This document shows positions 40,975 through 48,640 of a stretch of 64,000 bases of DNA, piece by piece. Position 1 is the stretch's first letter, and every line of letters starts with the position of its first letter. This DNA is from Leptothrix cholodnii SP-6 (GTDB lineage: Bacteria; Pseudomonadota; Gammaproteobacteria; Burkholderiales; Burkholderiaceae_C): positions 2,232,001-2,296,000 of the forward strand of contig NC_010524.1 in assembly GCF_000019785.1 (NCBI RefSeq), in the 5' to 3' direction. The notes below the pieces were generated by a model. It was given only the letters and a program-made list of their open reading frames with translations, was not told the DNA's origin and searched no databases. The position numbers and the translations under genes are program-made.

Positions 40975-42033
40975 ATGCCCTTGCAACGACTCAGTGCCCT
41001 GGAATCAATCCAGGCGATCGATACCTTCGACGCCATCATCGATGCCCGGTCCCCGGCTGAATATGCCGAAGACCATCTGCCGGGCGCCGTCAACTGGCCC
41101 GTGCTCGACAACGACGAGCGTGCCATCGTCGGCACGATCTACAAGCAAGTCTCCGCCTTCGAGGCCCGCAAGCGTGGCGCAGCCATGGTGGCGCGACGTG
41201 TGGCCGATCACCTCGACCGCTGGACCGCCGATCTGGAGCGCGGTTGGCGACCGCTGGTCTACTGCTGGCGCGGCGGCGATCGCTCCGGCACGCTGGCGTG
41301 GTTTCTCGACCGTGTCGGCTTCCGGACGACCCTGGTCGAGGGGGGCTACAAGGCCTACCGCGCCGTGGTGCGCGATCAGCTGCAGACCCTGCCGGCCCAG
41401 TTCGACTGGCAGGTGCTGTGCGGCAAGACCGGTTGCGGCAAGACCCGCCTGCTGCATGCGCTGAAGGACGCCGGCTCACAGGTGCTCGACCTGGAAGCGA
41501 TCGCCTCGCACCGTGGCTCGGTGCTGGGCCTGCCGCCGGGTGTCGTGCAACCCAGCCAGAAGCGACTCGACACGCTGGTCTGGCAGGCGCTGCGCCAGTT
41601 CGACCGCACGCGTCCGGTGTTCGTCGAAGGTGAAAGCAAGAAACTGGGTCAGCGCTGGCTGCCCGAGCAGCTGATCGAGCGCATCCGCAGCCATGCGCGC
41701 TGCGTGCACGTCGAGATGCCCGACGCCGCGCGATTGAAGCTGCTGCTCGAGGACTACGCCTTCCTGAAGGACGACCCGGCCTTCTTCTGCAGGCAGCTCG
41801 ACTCCCTGGTCGAGTTGCGCGGGCGCGAACAGGTCAAGCAATGGCAGGAAGCGACGCGCTCGGGTGGCACCGCGCAGGTGTTTGCCGAGTTGATGGCCCT
41901 GCACTACGACCCCGGCTACCTGCGCTCGATCGCGCATCAGTTCAAGGGCTGGGAGAACGCCCGGCGTCTTGAACTGGCAGACGGCAGCGAGGCCAGCCTG
42001 AAGGCGGCGGCGATGGCGTTGTTGCGATCCTGA
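40975..42033 (+). CDS. mnmH: tRNA 2-selenouridine synthase MnmH (SelU)
   Basis: MnmH replaces sulfur with selenium in the wobble 2-thiouridine of certain tRNAs, through a geranylated intermediate. The 352-residue protein has an N-terminal rhodanese domain with the catalytic Cys97 in VYCWRGGDRSG, the same number as in E. coli, which supports the ATG at 40975. A P-loop follows in CGKTGCGKTRLL (~149-160). The middle motif HRGSVLGLPPGVVQPSQKRLD is diagnostic. The selenophosphate synthase gene selD is not in the window. Its substrate tRNAs are also modified by MnmC, encoded 38 kb away. Confidence 0.94.
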   Translation: MPLQRLSALESIQAIDTFDAIIDARSPAEYAEDHLPGAVNWPVLDNDERAIVGTIYKQVSAFEARKRGAAMVARRVADHLDRWTADLERGWRPLVYCWRGGDRSGTLAWFLDRVGFRTTLVEGGYKAYRAVVRDQLQTLPAQFDWQVLCGKTGCGKTRLLHALKDAGSQVLDLEAIASHRGSVLGLPPGVVQPSQKRLDTLVWQALRQFDRTRPVFVEGESKKLGQRWLPEQLIERIRSHARCVHVEMPDAARLKLLLEDYAFLKDDPAFFCRQLDSLVELRGREQVKQWQEATRSGGTAQVFAELMALHYDPGYLRSIAHQFKGWENARRLELADGSEASLKAAAMALLRS

Positions 42034-42036
42034 ATG

Positions 42037-42060
42037 AAAAACCGGGCGCCAGGCCCGGTT
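42037..42060 (-). terminator. Rho-independent terminator of the pha operon (read leftward)
   Basis: AACCGGGC and GCCCGGTT form an 8-bp stem around a five-base loop. On the minus strand it is followed by a run of T, giving a good intrinsic terminator downstream of phaB. On the plus strand it lies just after the mnmH stop, so it may work both ways. Confidence 0.7.
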
Positions 42061-42095
42061 CGACGTGGGGGACAGCGGACTGCCGCCGCACCCCG

Positions 42096-42118
42096 CGATC
42101 CGGCCTGAGGCCGGATCG
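42096..42118 (+). terminator. Perfect hairpin between mnmH and phaB
   Basis: CGATCCGGCC and GGCCGGATCG form a perfect 10-bp stem with a three-base loop, followed on the plus strand by TTTCG. It sits between the two convergent genes and probably terminates mnmH transcription. Confidence 0.55.
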
Positions 42119-42130
42119 TTTCGTCCTGTC

Positions 42131-42868
42131 TCAGCCCATGTGCAGGCCGCCGTTGCAGCTGAAGTCGGCGCCGGTGGTGAAACCGGAGTCCTCACCCGCC
42201 AGCCAAGCGACGATCGAACCGATTTCCTCGGGTGCGCCCAGGCGCTTGACCGGGATCGTGGCGACGATCTTCTCCAGCACTTCGGGCTTGATCGCACGGA
42301 CCATGTCGGTGCCGATGTAACCCGGGCTCACGGTGTTGACCGTCACGCCCTTGGCCGCCAGTTCCTGCGCCAGGGCCATCGTGAAGCCGTGCATGCCGGC
42401 CTTGGCCGCCGAGTAGTTGGTCTGGCCGGCCTGGCCCTTTTCACCGTTGACCGAGCTGATCTGGACGATGCGACCGAAGCCGCGCTCGACCATGTCGGGC
42501 ACGACCTGCTTGGTCACGTTGAACATCGAGTTCAGGTTGGTGTCGATGACCGCGTGCCAGTCTTCCGGCGTCATCTTCAGGAACATGCGGTCCTTGGTGA
42601 TGCCGGCGTTGTTGACCAGCACGTCGATCGGGCCGTGCTCGGCCTTGGCCTTGGCGAAGGCCTCGACCGTCGACGCCCAGTCGGACACGTTGCCGACCGA
42701 TGCGTAGAAGGTGTAGCCCTCGGCGGCCTGCTCGTCGAGCCACTTCTTGAAGTCGCGGCTCGGGCCACAACCGGCGATCACCTTGAAGCCGTCCTTGTGA
42801 AGGCGACGGCAGATGGCGGTACCGATGCCACCCATGCCGCCGGTGACGTAAGCAATCTTCTGTGTCAT
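42131..42868 (-). CDS. phaB: Acetoacetyl-CoA reductase PhaB
   Basis: PhaB reduces acetoacetyl-CoA to (R)-3-hydroxybutyryl-CoA with NADPH for polyhydroxybutyrate synthesis. The 245-residue SDR protein has AYVTGGMGGIGTAICR at the cofactor site, VLVNNAGITKDRMFLKM, the catalytic Ser in IVQISSVNGEKGQ, and YSAAK. GQTNYSAAKAGMHGFTMALAQE and the end SCNGGLHMG are typical of PhaB rather than FabG. A strong AAGGAGAG precedes the ATG at 42868. It is the last gene of phaC-phaA-phaB. Confidence 0.95.
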   Translation of the reverse strand: MTQKIAYVTGGMGGIGTAICRRLHKDGFKVIAGCGPSRDFKKWLDEQAAEGYTFYASVGNVSDWASTVEAFAKAKAEHGPIDVLVNNAGITKDRMFLKMTPEDWHAVIDTNLNSMFNVTKQVVPDMVERGFGRIVQISSVNGEKGQAGQTNYSAAKAGMHGFTMALAQELAAKGVTVNTVSPGYIGTDMVRAIKPEVLEKIVATIPVKRLGAPEEIGSIVAWLAGEDSGFTTGADFSCNGGLHMG

Positions 42869-42894
42869 GTCTGTCTCTCCTTGGAATGAACACA

Positions 42895-42911
42895 CCGGGC
42901 AGGATGCCCGG
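42895..42911. repeat. Small hairpin in the phaA-phaB intergenic region
   Basis: CCGGGCA and TGCCCGG form a 7-bp stem with a three-base loop 27 bases before the phaB ATG. No T-run follows. It could influence phaB mRNA stability or translation; the rest of the 176-base gap (42869-43044) shows no gene. Confidence 0.4.
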
Positions 42912-43044
42912 GATGGGTTCGTTGCCCATCGGGGGCTGCCCTGTCTTTCAACAGACAGACAACATCCCGCGGGAAAACATCGAGCACCTCGGTGTCGCGG
43001 CCTTCAAGCCGTGCTCGGCCGGGGTGCGTCGTCAAAACTCGATC

Positions 43045-44223
43045 TCAGCGTTCGACCGTCAGCGCCACGCCCATGCCGCCGCCGATGCACAGCGAGGCGA
43101 TGCCGCGCTTGGCATCACGGCGCTGCATTTCGTGCAGCAGCGTGACCAGGATGCGGCAACCGGATGCGCCGATCGGGTGGCCGATGGCGATGGCGCCACC
43201 GTTGACGTTCACCTTGCTGGTGTCCCAGCCCATTTCCTGGTGCACGGCGCAGGCCTGTGCGGCAAAGGCTTCGTTGATCTCGAGCAGATCGAGGTCGGCG
43301 GGCTTCCAGCCGGCGCGCTCGAGCGCCTTGCGGGCGGCGGGCACCGGACCCATGCCCATGTAGGCAGGATCGAGGCCGGCACTGGCGTAGCTGGCGATGC
43401 GCGCCAGCGGCGTCAGGCCCAGCGCGGCCGCCTTCTTGGCGCTCATCACCATCACGCCGGCGGCGCCGTCGTTCAGGCCCGAGGCATTGCCGGCGGTGAC
43501 GCTGCCGGCCTTGTCGAAGGCCGGGCGCAGGCCGCCGAGCACGTCGGCGCTGGTCTTGCGGTTGATGAACTCGTCGGCTTCGAAGCGCAGGGCGTCGCCC
43601 TTCTTCTGCGGGATGAGCACGGCAGCGATCTCGTCCTTGAAGCGGCCGGCGTCCTGCGCCGCGGCGGCCTTCTGCTGCGAGGCCAGTGCCAGCGCATCCT
43701 GCATCTCGCGGGTGACGCCGTACTTCTTGGCGACGTTTTCCGCCGTGATGCCCATGTGGTACTGGTTGTAGACGTCCCACAGGCCGTCGACGATCATCGA
43801 ATCGACCATCTTCCAGTCGCCCATGCGCTGGCCGTCGCGCGAGCCCTGCAGCACGTGCGGGCTGGCGCTCATGTTCTCCTGGCCGCCGGCGATGACGATC
43901 TCGCTGTCGCCGTCGCGGATGGCCTGCGCGGCCAGCATCACGGCCTTCAGGCCCGAACCGCAGACCTTGTTGATGGTCATGGCCGGCACGCCCTGGGGCA
44001 GGCCCGACTTGATCACGGTCTGGCGCGCCGGGTTCTGACCGGCTCCGGCCTGCAGCACCTGACCGAGGATGACCTCGTTGATCTGCTCGCCGGCCAGCCC
44101 GCTGCGCTCGAGCAGCGCGCGCACGACGGTGGCACCCAGCTCGGGTGCGGCAACCTTGGCCAGGCTGCCACCAAACTTGCCGACAGCAGTGCGTGCGGCT
44201 GCGACGATGACGATTTCACTCAT
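43045..44223 (-). CDS. phaA: Acetyl-CoA acetyltransferase (beta-ketothiolase) PhaA
   Basis: PhaA condenses two acetyl-CoA to acetoacetyl-CoA. The 392-residue thiolase has the nucleophilic Cys88 in NKVCGSGLKAV, the catalytic His in GHPIGASG, and the second Cys near residue 379 in SLCIGGGMG. NEAFAAQACAV carries the conserved Asn-Glu-Ala-Phe motif. The ATG at 44223 (MSEIVIVAAARTAVGKFGG) is the family start. It lies 78 bases after phaC in the operon. Confidence 0.95.
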   Translation of the reverse strand: MSEIVIVAAARTAVGKFGGSLAKVAAPELGATVVRALLERSGLAGEQINEVILGQVLQAGAGQNPARQTVIKSGLPQGVPAMTINKVCGSGLKAVMLAAQAIRDGDSEIVIAGGQENMSASPHVLQGSRDGQRMGDWKMVDSMIVDGLWDVYNQYHMGITAENVAKKYGVTREMQDALALASQQKAAAAQDAGRFKDEIAAVLIPQKKGDALRFEADEFINRKTSADVLGGLRPAFDKAGSVTAGNASGLNDGAAGVMVMSAKKAAALGLTPLARIASYASAGLDPAYMGMGPVPAARKALERAGWKPADLDLLEINEAFAAQACAVHQEMGWDTSKVNVNGGAIAIGHPIGASGCRILVTLLHEMQRRDAKRGIASLCIGGGMGVALTVER

Positions 44224-44271
44224 GTGAGACTCCTCGAAATGAACCTGGGCTGAAATGGTACCCAGCACCGA

Positions 44272-44295
44272 GCGCCCGCCGATGGCCGCGGGCGC
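44272..44295. repeat. Intercistronic hairpin between phaC and phaA
   Basis: GCGCCCGC and GCGGGCGC form a perfect 8-bp all-G/C stem with an eight-base loop, starting six bases after the phaC stop on the minus strand. No T-run follows, so it more likely protects the upstream phaC message or attenuates partially than ends transcription. Confidence 0.5.
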
Positions 44296-44301
44296 AGGGC
44301 A

Positions 44302-46062
44302 TCAGACTTTCTGCTTGACGTAACGACCGGGTGCCGGCTCGATCGGCTTGTACTTGCGGTTGCCGTAGGTCTTGGGCGCGGCCTTGAGCTTGCCGGCGTG
44401 TCCCTTCAGCCATTCGGACCAATCCGGCCACCAGCTGCCGGCATGCTCGGTGGCGCCGTCAAGCCAGGCTTGCGCGGTCTCGGGCAGCTTGTCGTTGATC
44501 CAGTGGCTGCGCTTCTTCTTGGTCGGCGGATTGATGACGCCGGCAATGTGGCCCGAGGCGCCCATGACGAAGCGCAGCTTGCCGTTCAGGATCCGGGTGT
44601 TCAGGTACGACGAGTCCCACGGCACGATGTGGTCTTCGCGCGATGCGTACAGGTAGAACGGCGCCTTGATCTTGCCGAGGTCGACCTTCTCGCCGCAGAC
44701 CGTGAGCGCACCCGGCACCTTGAGCTTGTCCTCGAGGTAGGTGTTGCGCAGGTACCAGCAGTACATCGGACCCGGCAGGTTGGTGCTGTCGGAGTTCCAG
44801 TACAGCAGGTCGAACGGCGGCGGCGTCTCGCCCTTCAGGTAGTTGCCGACGACGTAGTTCCAGACCAGGTCGTTCGGGCGCAGGAAGCTGAAGGTCGCGG
44901 CGAGTTCCTTGCCCTTGAGCAGCCCGGGGCCCTTGGGCGCGTCGGCGCCCAGGGTGATCTCGCGCAGCCGCACCGAGGCCTCGTCGATGAACAGGTCGAG
45001 GATGCCGGTGGCGCTGAAGTCGAGGAAGCTCGTCAGCAGCGTGACGCTGGCTGCCGGCTGCTCGCCGCGTGCGGCCAGCACCGCCAGCGCGCAGGTCAGC
45101 AGCGTGCCGCCGACGCAGAAGCCCAGCATGTCGATGGTGTCCGTGCCGCCGATTTCCTGCACCACGCGGATCGCCTTGATGACGGCGTCTTCGGTGTAGT
45201 CGTCCCAGGTCTTGGCCGCCAGGCTCTCGTCGGGGTTGCGCCAGCTCAGCACGAACACGCGGTGACCTTGCGCCACGGTGTAGCGGATCACCGAGTTGTC
45301 GGGCTGCAGGTCGAGGATGTAGTACTTGTTGATGCACGGCGGCACGAACAGCATCGGCCGCTCGTGGACCTGCTCGGTCAGCGGCTTGTATTCGAGCAGC
45401 TGGAAGAGCTCGTTCTCGAACACCACCGCGCCTTCGGTGGTGGCGACGTTGCGGCCGACCTCGAACAGGCTCTCGTCGGTCTGCGAGACATGGCCCTGGC
45501 GCATGTCGGCGATCAGGTGCTGCATGCCCAGCGCGATGCTCTCGCCCTTGGTCTCGAGCGCCTTCTTCTGCGCGTCCGGGTTGAGCGCCAGGTAGTTGGA
45601 CGGCGCCGCCGCATCGATCCACTGCTGGACCGCGAAGCGCACGCGGGCGCGGGTCTTGGCATCGCCGTCGACCGATTCGGCCATCTGCATCAGCGTGCGC
45701 GCATTGAGCAGGTAGAGCGCCGCGGTGAAGCCCGACATCGGGCTCGACGACCATTCGGCCGACGCGAAACGCCGATCGCCCGGGGCCGGCGAGGCGGCTC
45801 CGGTGAGCGCGCTGTTCCAGAGTTGCGCGGCCTGCTGCACGTATTCGGCCTGGATGCGCGACAGTTCGGCCGGCGGGATCTGCAGCTTCGTGAAGCCCTT
45901 GAGCGAATCGCCCAGGCTGCTGCCCAACGAACCCAGCTGCTGGCCTGCACGGCCCAGATCAGCCAGGCCCCCCATCGCCAAGGTCTGCCTGAGACTCTCT
46001 TCGAGGTTTGTGCCGCCCGCAAGGCCGGCCAACCCAGGCATCTGCCCGAGGAATGCGCTCAT
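44302..46062 (-). CDS. phaC: Class I poly(3-hydroxyalkanoate) synthase PhaC
   Basis: PhaC polymerises hydroxyacyl-CoA into granules. The 586-residue protein has the class I length. The lipase-like box GFCVGG holds the catalytic Cys316, and the catalytic Asp and His lie in the downstream blocks SREDHIVPW and GASGHIAGVINPP. YTVAQGHRVFVLSWRNPDES is conserved. The start MSAFLGQMPG at 46062 has AGAGGAGA before it. Gene order phaC-phaA-phaB is the betaproteobacterial standard. ATTATG at 46149-46154 (CATAAT on the minus strand) may be its -10. Confidence 0.95.
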   Translation of the reverse strand: MSAFLGQMPGLAGLAGGTNLEESLRQTLAMGGLADLGRAGQQLGSLGSSLGDSLKGFTKLQIPPAELSRIQAEYVQQAAQLWNSALTGAASPAPGDRRFASAEWSSSPMSGFTAALYLLNARTLMQMAESVDGDAKTRARVRFAVQQWIDAAAPSNYLALNPDAQKKALETKGESIALGMQHLIADMRQGHVSQTDESLFEVGRNVATTEGAVVFENELFQLLEYKPLTEQVHERPMLFVPPCINKYYILDLQPDNSVIRYTVAQGHRVFVLSWRNPDESLAAKTWDDYTEDAVIKAIRVVQEIGGTDTIDMLGFCVGGTLLTCALAVLAARGEQPAASVTLLTSFLDFSATGILDLFIDEASVRLREITLGADAPKGPGLLKGKELAATFSFLRPNDLVWNYVVGNYLKGETPPPFDLLYWNSDSTNLPGPMYCWYLRNTYLEDKLKVPGALTVCGEKVDLGKIKAPFYLYASREDHIVPWDSSYLNTRILNGKLRFVMGASGHIAGVINPPTKKKRSHWINDKLPETAQAWLDGATEHAGSWWPDWSEWLKGHAGKLKAAPKTYGNRKYKPIEPAPGRYVKQKV

Positions 46063-46213
46063 ATGTCTCCTCTAACCATGGAATCAGCGCAGATGTGCCA
46101 CGCTGCAGGAAGAAACCGGGCACGAAGGCTCGGCAATCGAACGCGGGCATTATGGCGCCCGCGGCTTGCGTGAAACTGTTCGCGTGACCTCTCGCACGAA
46201 TCTTGGAGTCTCG

Positions 46214-46510
46214 ATGTACTTGGTGGCAATTGGCTGGCTTTACGTGGCCTTGATGATGGCGCTGGCCGAGGCGATGCACCCGTCCGGCGGCGTGTTCGGC
46301 GCCGTCGTCACGTTCCTGCTTTACGGCGTCGCGCCGGTCGCGCTGGTGCTGTACCTGATGGGCACGCCGATGCGTGGCCGCGCACGCAAGGCCCGCGAAG
46401 CCGCCGAACTCGCCGCCGTGGCGCCTGCTTCAGAGGCCGCGGTCGTCGAGCCAGATCAGGGCGGCCATGCGCCCGGTCGGGTGATCGCGCCGGTACGAGA
46501 AGAACCGTGA
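46214..46510 (+). CDS. Small two-helix membrane protein of unknown function
   Basis: A 98-residue protein with two predicted membrane helices: YLVAIGWLYVALMMALAEA and, after a short PSGGVFG turn, AVVTFLLYGVAPVALVLYLM. A basic loop (RGRARKAREA) and a polar tail follow. GGAG lies before the ATG at 46214. Its last 81 bases overlap pgeF on the other strand. Similar short membrane proteins are common beside pha or pgeF genes in Burkholderiales by my recollection; no function is known. Confidence 0.65.
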   Translation: MYLVAIGWLYVALMMALAEAMHPSGGVFGAVVTFLLYGVAPVALVLYLMGTPMRGRARKAREAAELAAVAPASEAAVVEPDQGGHAPGRVIAPVREEP

Positions 46511-47251
46511 CGGGTTGCCGACGGTGCACCAGGCGGGGCTGCCGTCGTTGCCGCCCAGGCGCCGCACGCCGGCCGCCTGCAGCCGGTCGCGTGCCAGGCC
46601 CGCCAGGTCGGCATGCCATCGCGGTCCGGCCGGCGCGTAGGGCGCAGCACTGAAACGCACGCCGGGCGCCGACGGGTCCTGTCCGAATGCCTGCAGGACG
46701 TCGCGACCCACCTCGAAGCGAAGCGGGCCGATGCAGGGGCCGAGCCAGGCTTCGACGGCATCGACCGCCATCCCGCCTTGTTCGCAGACACGGGCCAGGC
46801 AGGCCTCCAGCACGCCGCCGGCCAGACCCCGCCAGCCGGCATGAGCGGCACCCACGACCCGGCCGCCGAGATCGGCGAACAGCACCGGCAGGCAGTCCGC
46901 CACCTGGATCTCGCAGGCTGTGCCGGGCTGGATCGATACCAGGGCATCGGCCACGGGCAGCGTCTCGGCGGGCGATTGCCGGTGCGCGGGCAAGACCGTG
47001 TGCACCTGCGCGCCGTGTACCTGATCGACCCGGATCGACATTCGCCCGACAAGACCCTGCAAGCGCAGGCGGTTGGCGGCCACGGCCTGCTCGTCGTCGC
47101 CGATCTGCGGCCGCAGGTTGAAGCTGGTGAAGCCGCCCGTGCTGGCGCCGCCTTGCCGGGTGCTCATGTAGGCGCCCACGCGCGGATGACCGAAACGCGG
47201 CCACAGGCCGCGCTCGTCGATCTCGGTGGACGGGCCGATCGCCGCGCCCAT
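46430..47251 (-). CDS. pgeF: Peptidoglycan editing factor PgeF (YfiH family)
   Basis: PgeF removes wrongly incorporated residues from UDP-MurNAc-peptide precursors; the fold was formerly called multicopper polyphenol oxidase. The 273-residue protein has the metal/nucleophile triad blocks QVHG, VADCLPVLFAD and GAAHAGWRGL, and AWLGPCIGP. The ATG at 47251 abuts the TGA of maiA (TGAATG on the minus strand), implying coupling. Its C-terminal end runs antisense to the small membrane gene. Confidence 0.9.
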   Translation of the reverse strand: MGAAIGPSTEIDERGLWPRFGHPRVGAYMSTRQGGASTGGFTSFNLRPQIGDDEQAVAANRLRLQGLVGRMSIRVDQVHGAQVHTVLPAHRQSPAETLPVADALVSIQPGTACEIQVADCLPVLFADLGGRVVGAAHAGWRGLAGGVLEACLARVCEQGGMAVDAVEAWLGPCIGPLRFEVGRDVLQAFGQDPSAPGVRFSAAPYAPAGPRWHADLAGLARDRLQAAGVRRLGGNDGSPAWCTVGNPSRFFSYRRDHPTGRMAALIWLDDRGL

Positions 47252-47893
47252 TCAGGTCTCCGCGTCCGGGCACGCCGACGGCTCGGCGGCCTGGAAGGCC
47301 GGCAAGGCCATGCAGGCCTGGAAGATGCGCGTGATCGTCGGCAACTGGTCGATCTGGCAATCGAAGCGCTGGGCGTTGAAGATCTGCGGCACCAGCACGC
47401 AGTCGGCCAGACCGGGCTGGTCGCCGTGGCAGAAGGTGCCGGTGGCGGCATCGGCGGCCAGGCGGCGCTCGACCGCCTCGAGCCCGCCCTCGACCCAGTG
47501 CCGATACCAGCCGTTCTTGGCGTCCTCGTTCACGCCCAGGTCCTTGACGAGGTAGCGCAGCACGCGCAGGTTGTTGAGCGGGTGGATCTCGCAGGCGATG
47601 TCGAGCGCCAGCGAGCGCACCCGTGCGCGCCCCAGCGCGTCGGCGGGCAACAGCGGCGGCTGCGGATGGGTTTCGTCGAGATACTCGATGATCGCGAGCG
47701 ACTGGCTGACGGTGGCATCGCCGTCGACCAGCAGCGGCACCAGCCGCTGCGCCGACAGGGCCGAATAGTCGGCCGAGAGCTGCTCGTTGCGCACCAGATG
47801 GACCGGCTGGTAGTCGTAGCCCAGGCCCTTGAGCGCCAGCGCGATGCGCACGCGAAACGAGGCCGAAGAACGGTAGTAGTTGTAGAGCTGCAT
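47252..47893 (-). CDS. maiA: Maleylacetoacetate isomerase (zeta-class glutathione transferase)
   Basis: A 213-residue glutathione-dependent isomerase of the tyrosine/homogentisate or gentisate pathways. The zeta-class signature SSASFRVRIALALKG sits at the N-terminus; many members have Cys where the second position here is Ala. RLVPLLVDGDATVSQSLAIIEYLDE is the glutathione-binding region. No other homogentisate genes lie nearby, so the physiological substrate is uncertain. It is translationally coupled to pgeF. Confidence 0.88.
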   Translation of the reverse strand: MQLYNYYRSSASFRVRIALALKGLGYDYQPVHLVRNEQLSADYSALSAQRLVPLLVDGDATVSQSLAIIEYLDETHPQPPLLPADALGRARVRSLALDIACEIHPLNNLRVLRYLVKDLGVNEDAKNGWYRHWVEGGLEAVERRLAADAATGTFCHGDQPGLADCVLVPQIFNAQRFDCQIDQLPTITRIFQACMALPAFQAAEPSACPDAET

Positions 47894-47972
47894 GCGTCGG
47901 GGGTTCCGGTTCCGGTGGCCGGTCGGCCGTCGGGGATGATGCCATGCACACCCTCGCGGCTACACTGAACCC

Positions 47973-48518
47973 ATGCTCTTCACGCACCGAATCAAGCATT
48001 GCCGCGCCTGCGGCACACCGGTGCAATACGCGACCCCGGCCGACGACAACCGCGAACGCGCGGTCTGCCCCGCCTGCCAGACCGTGCACTACGAAAACCC
48101 GCTCAACGTGGTGGGAACGGTGCCGACCTGGGAGGACCGCGTATTGCTGTGCCGCCGCAACATCGAGCCGCGCCGAGGCCTCTGGACGCTGCCGGCCGGT
48201 TTCATGGAAATGGGCGAGACCACCGCCGAAGGCGCCCTGCGCGAGACCGTCGAAGAAGCCGGCGCCGAGATCGAGCTGCAAGGCCTCTACACCGTGCTGA
48301 ACGTGGTGCCGGCCGGCCAGCTTCACCTGTTCTATCGCGCCCGCCTGAAGCACCTGCGCTTCGATCCCGGCCCCGAGACGATCGAGGTCGGCCTGTTCAG
48401 CCAGGCCGATCTGCCGTGGAACGAACTCGCCTTCCGCACCGTGCGGGTGACGCTCGAGCGTTATTTCGCCGACCGCGAAACGGGGCAGTTCTCGATCTAT
48501 CACGGCGACATCCGCTGA
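47973..48518 (+). CDS. NUDIX hydrolase with N-terminal zinc ribbon
   Basis: A 181-residue protein with an N-terminal zinc ribbon (CRACG and CPACQ pairs, residues ~10-36) and a complete NUDIX box GFMEMGETTAEGALRETVEE containing the metal-binding REx2EE. The preceding RRNIEPRRGLWTLPAG is typical of a subgroup acting on nucleotide diphosphates such as ADP-ribose or NADH-like compounds. The actual substrate is unknown. The ATG at 47973 is the only start that includes the ribbon. It is divergent from maiA. Confidence 0.9.
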   Translation: MLFTHRIKHCRACGTPVQYATPADDNRERAVCPACQTVHYENPLNVVGTVPTWEDRVLLCRRNIEPRRGLWTLPAGFMEMGETTAEGALRETVEEAGAEIELQGLYTVLNVVPAGQLHLFYRARLKHLRFDPGPETIEVGLFSQADLPWNELAFRTVRVTLERYFADRETGQFSIYHGDIR

Positions 48519-48640
48519 GCCCCCGAGCCCTGCCTGCACGATGCGGCCGAGTTGCAGCACCGCCTTGGCCCGCCCACCGATTCCTCCCGCGGGCGCATCG
48601 CCCGTGACAACGTGTGCCGCCCCAGCGCACCGAGCCGCAC

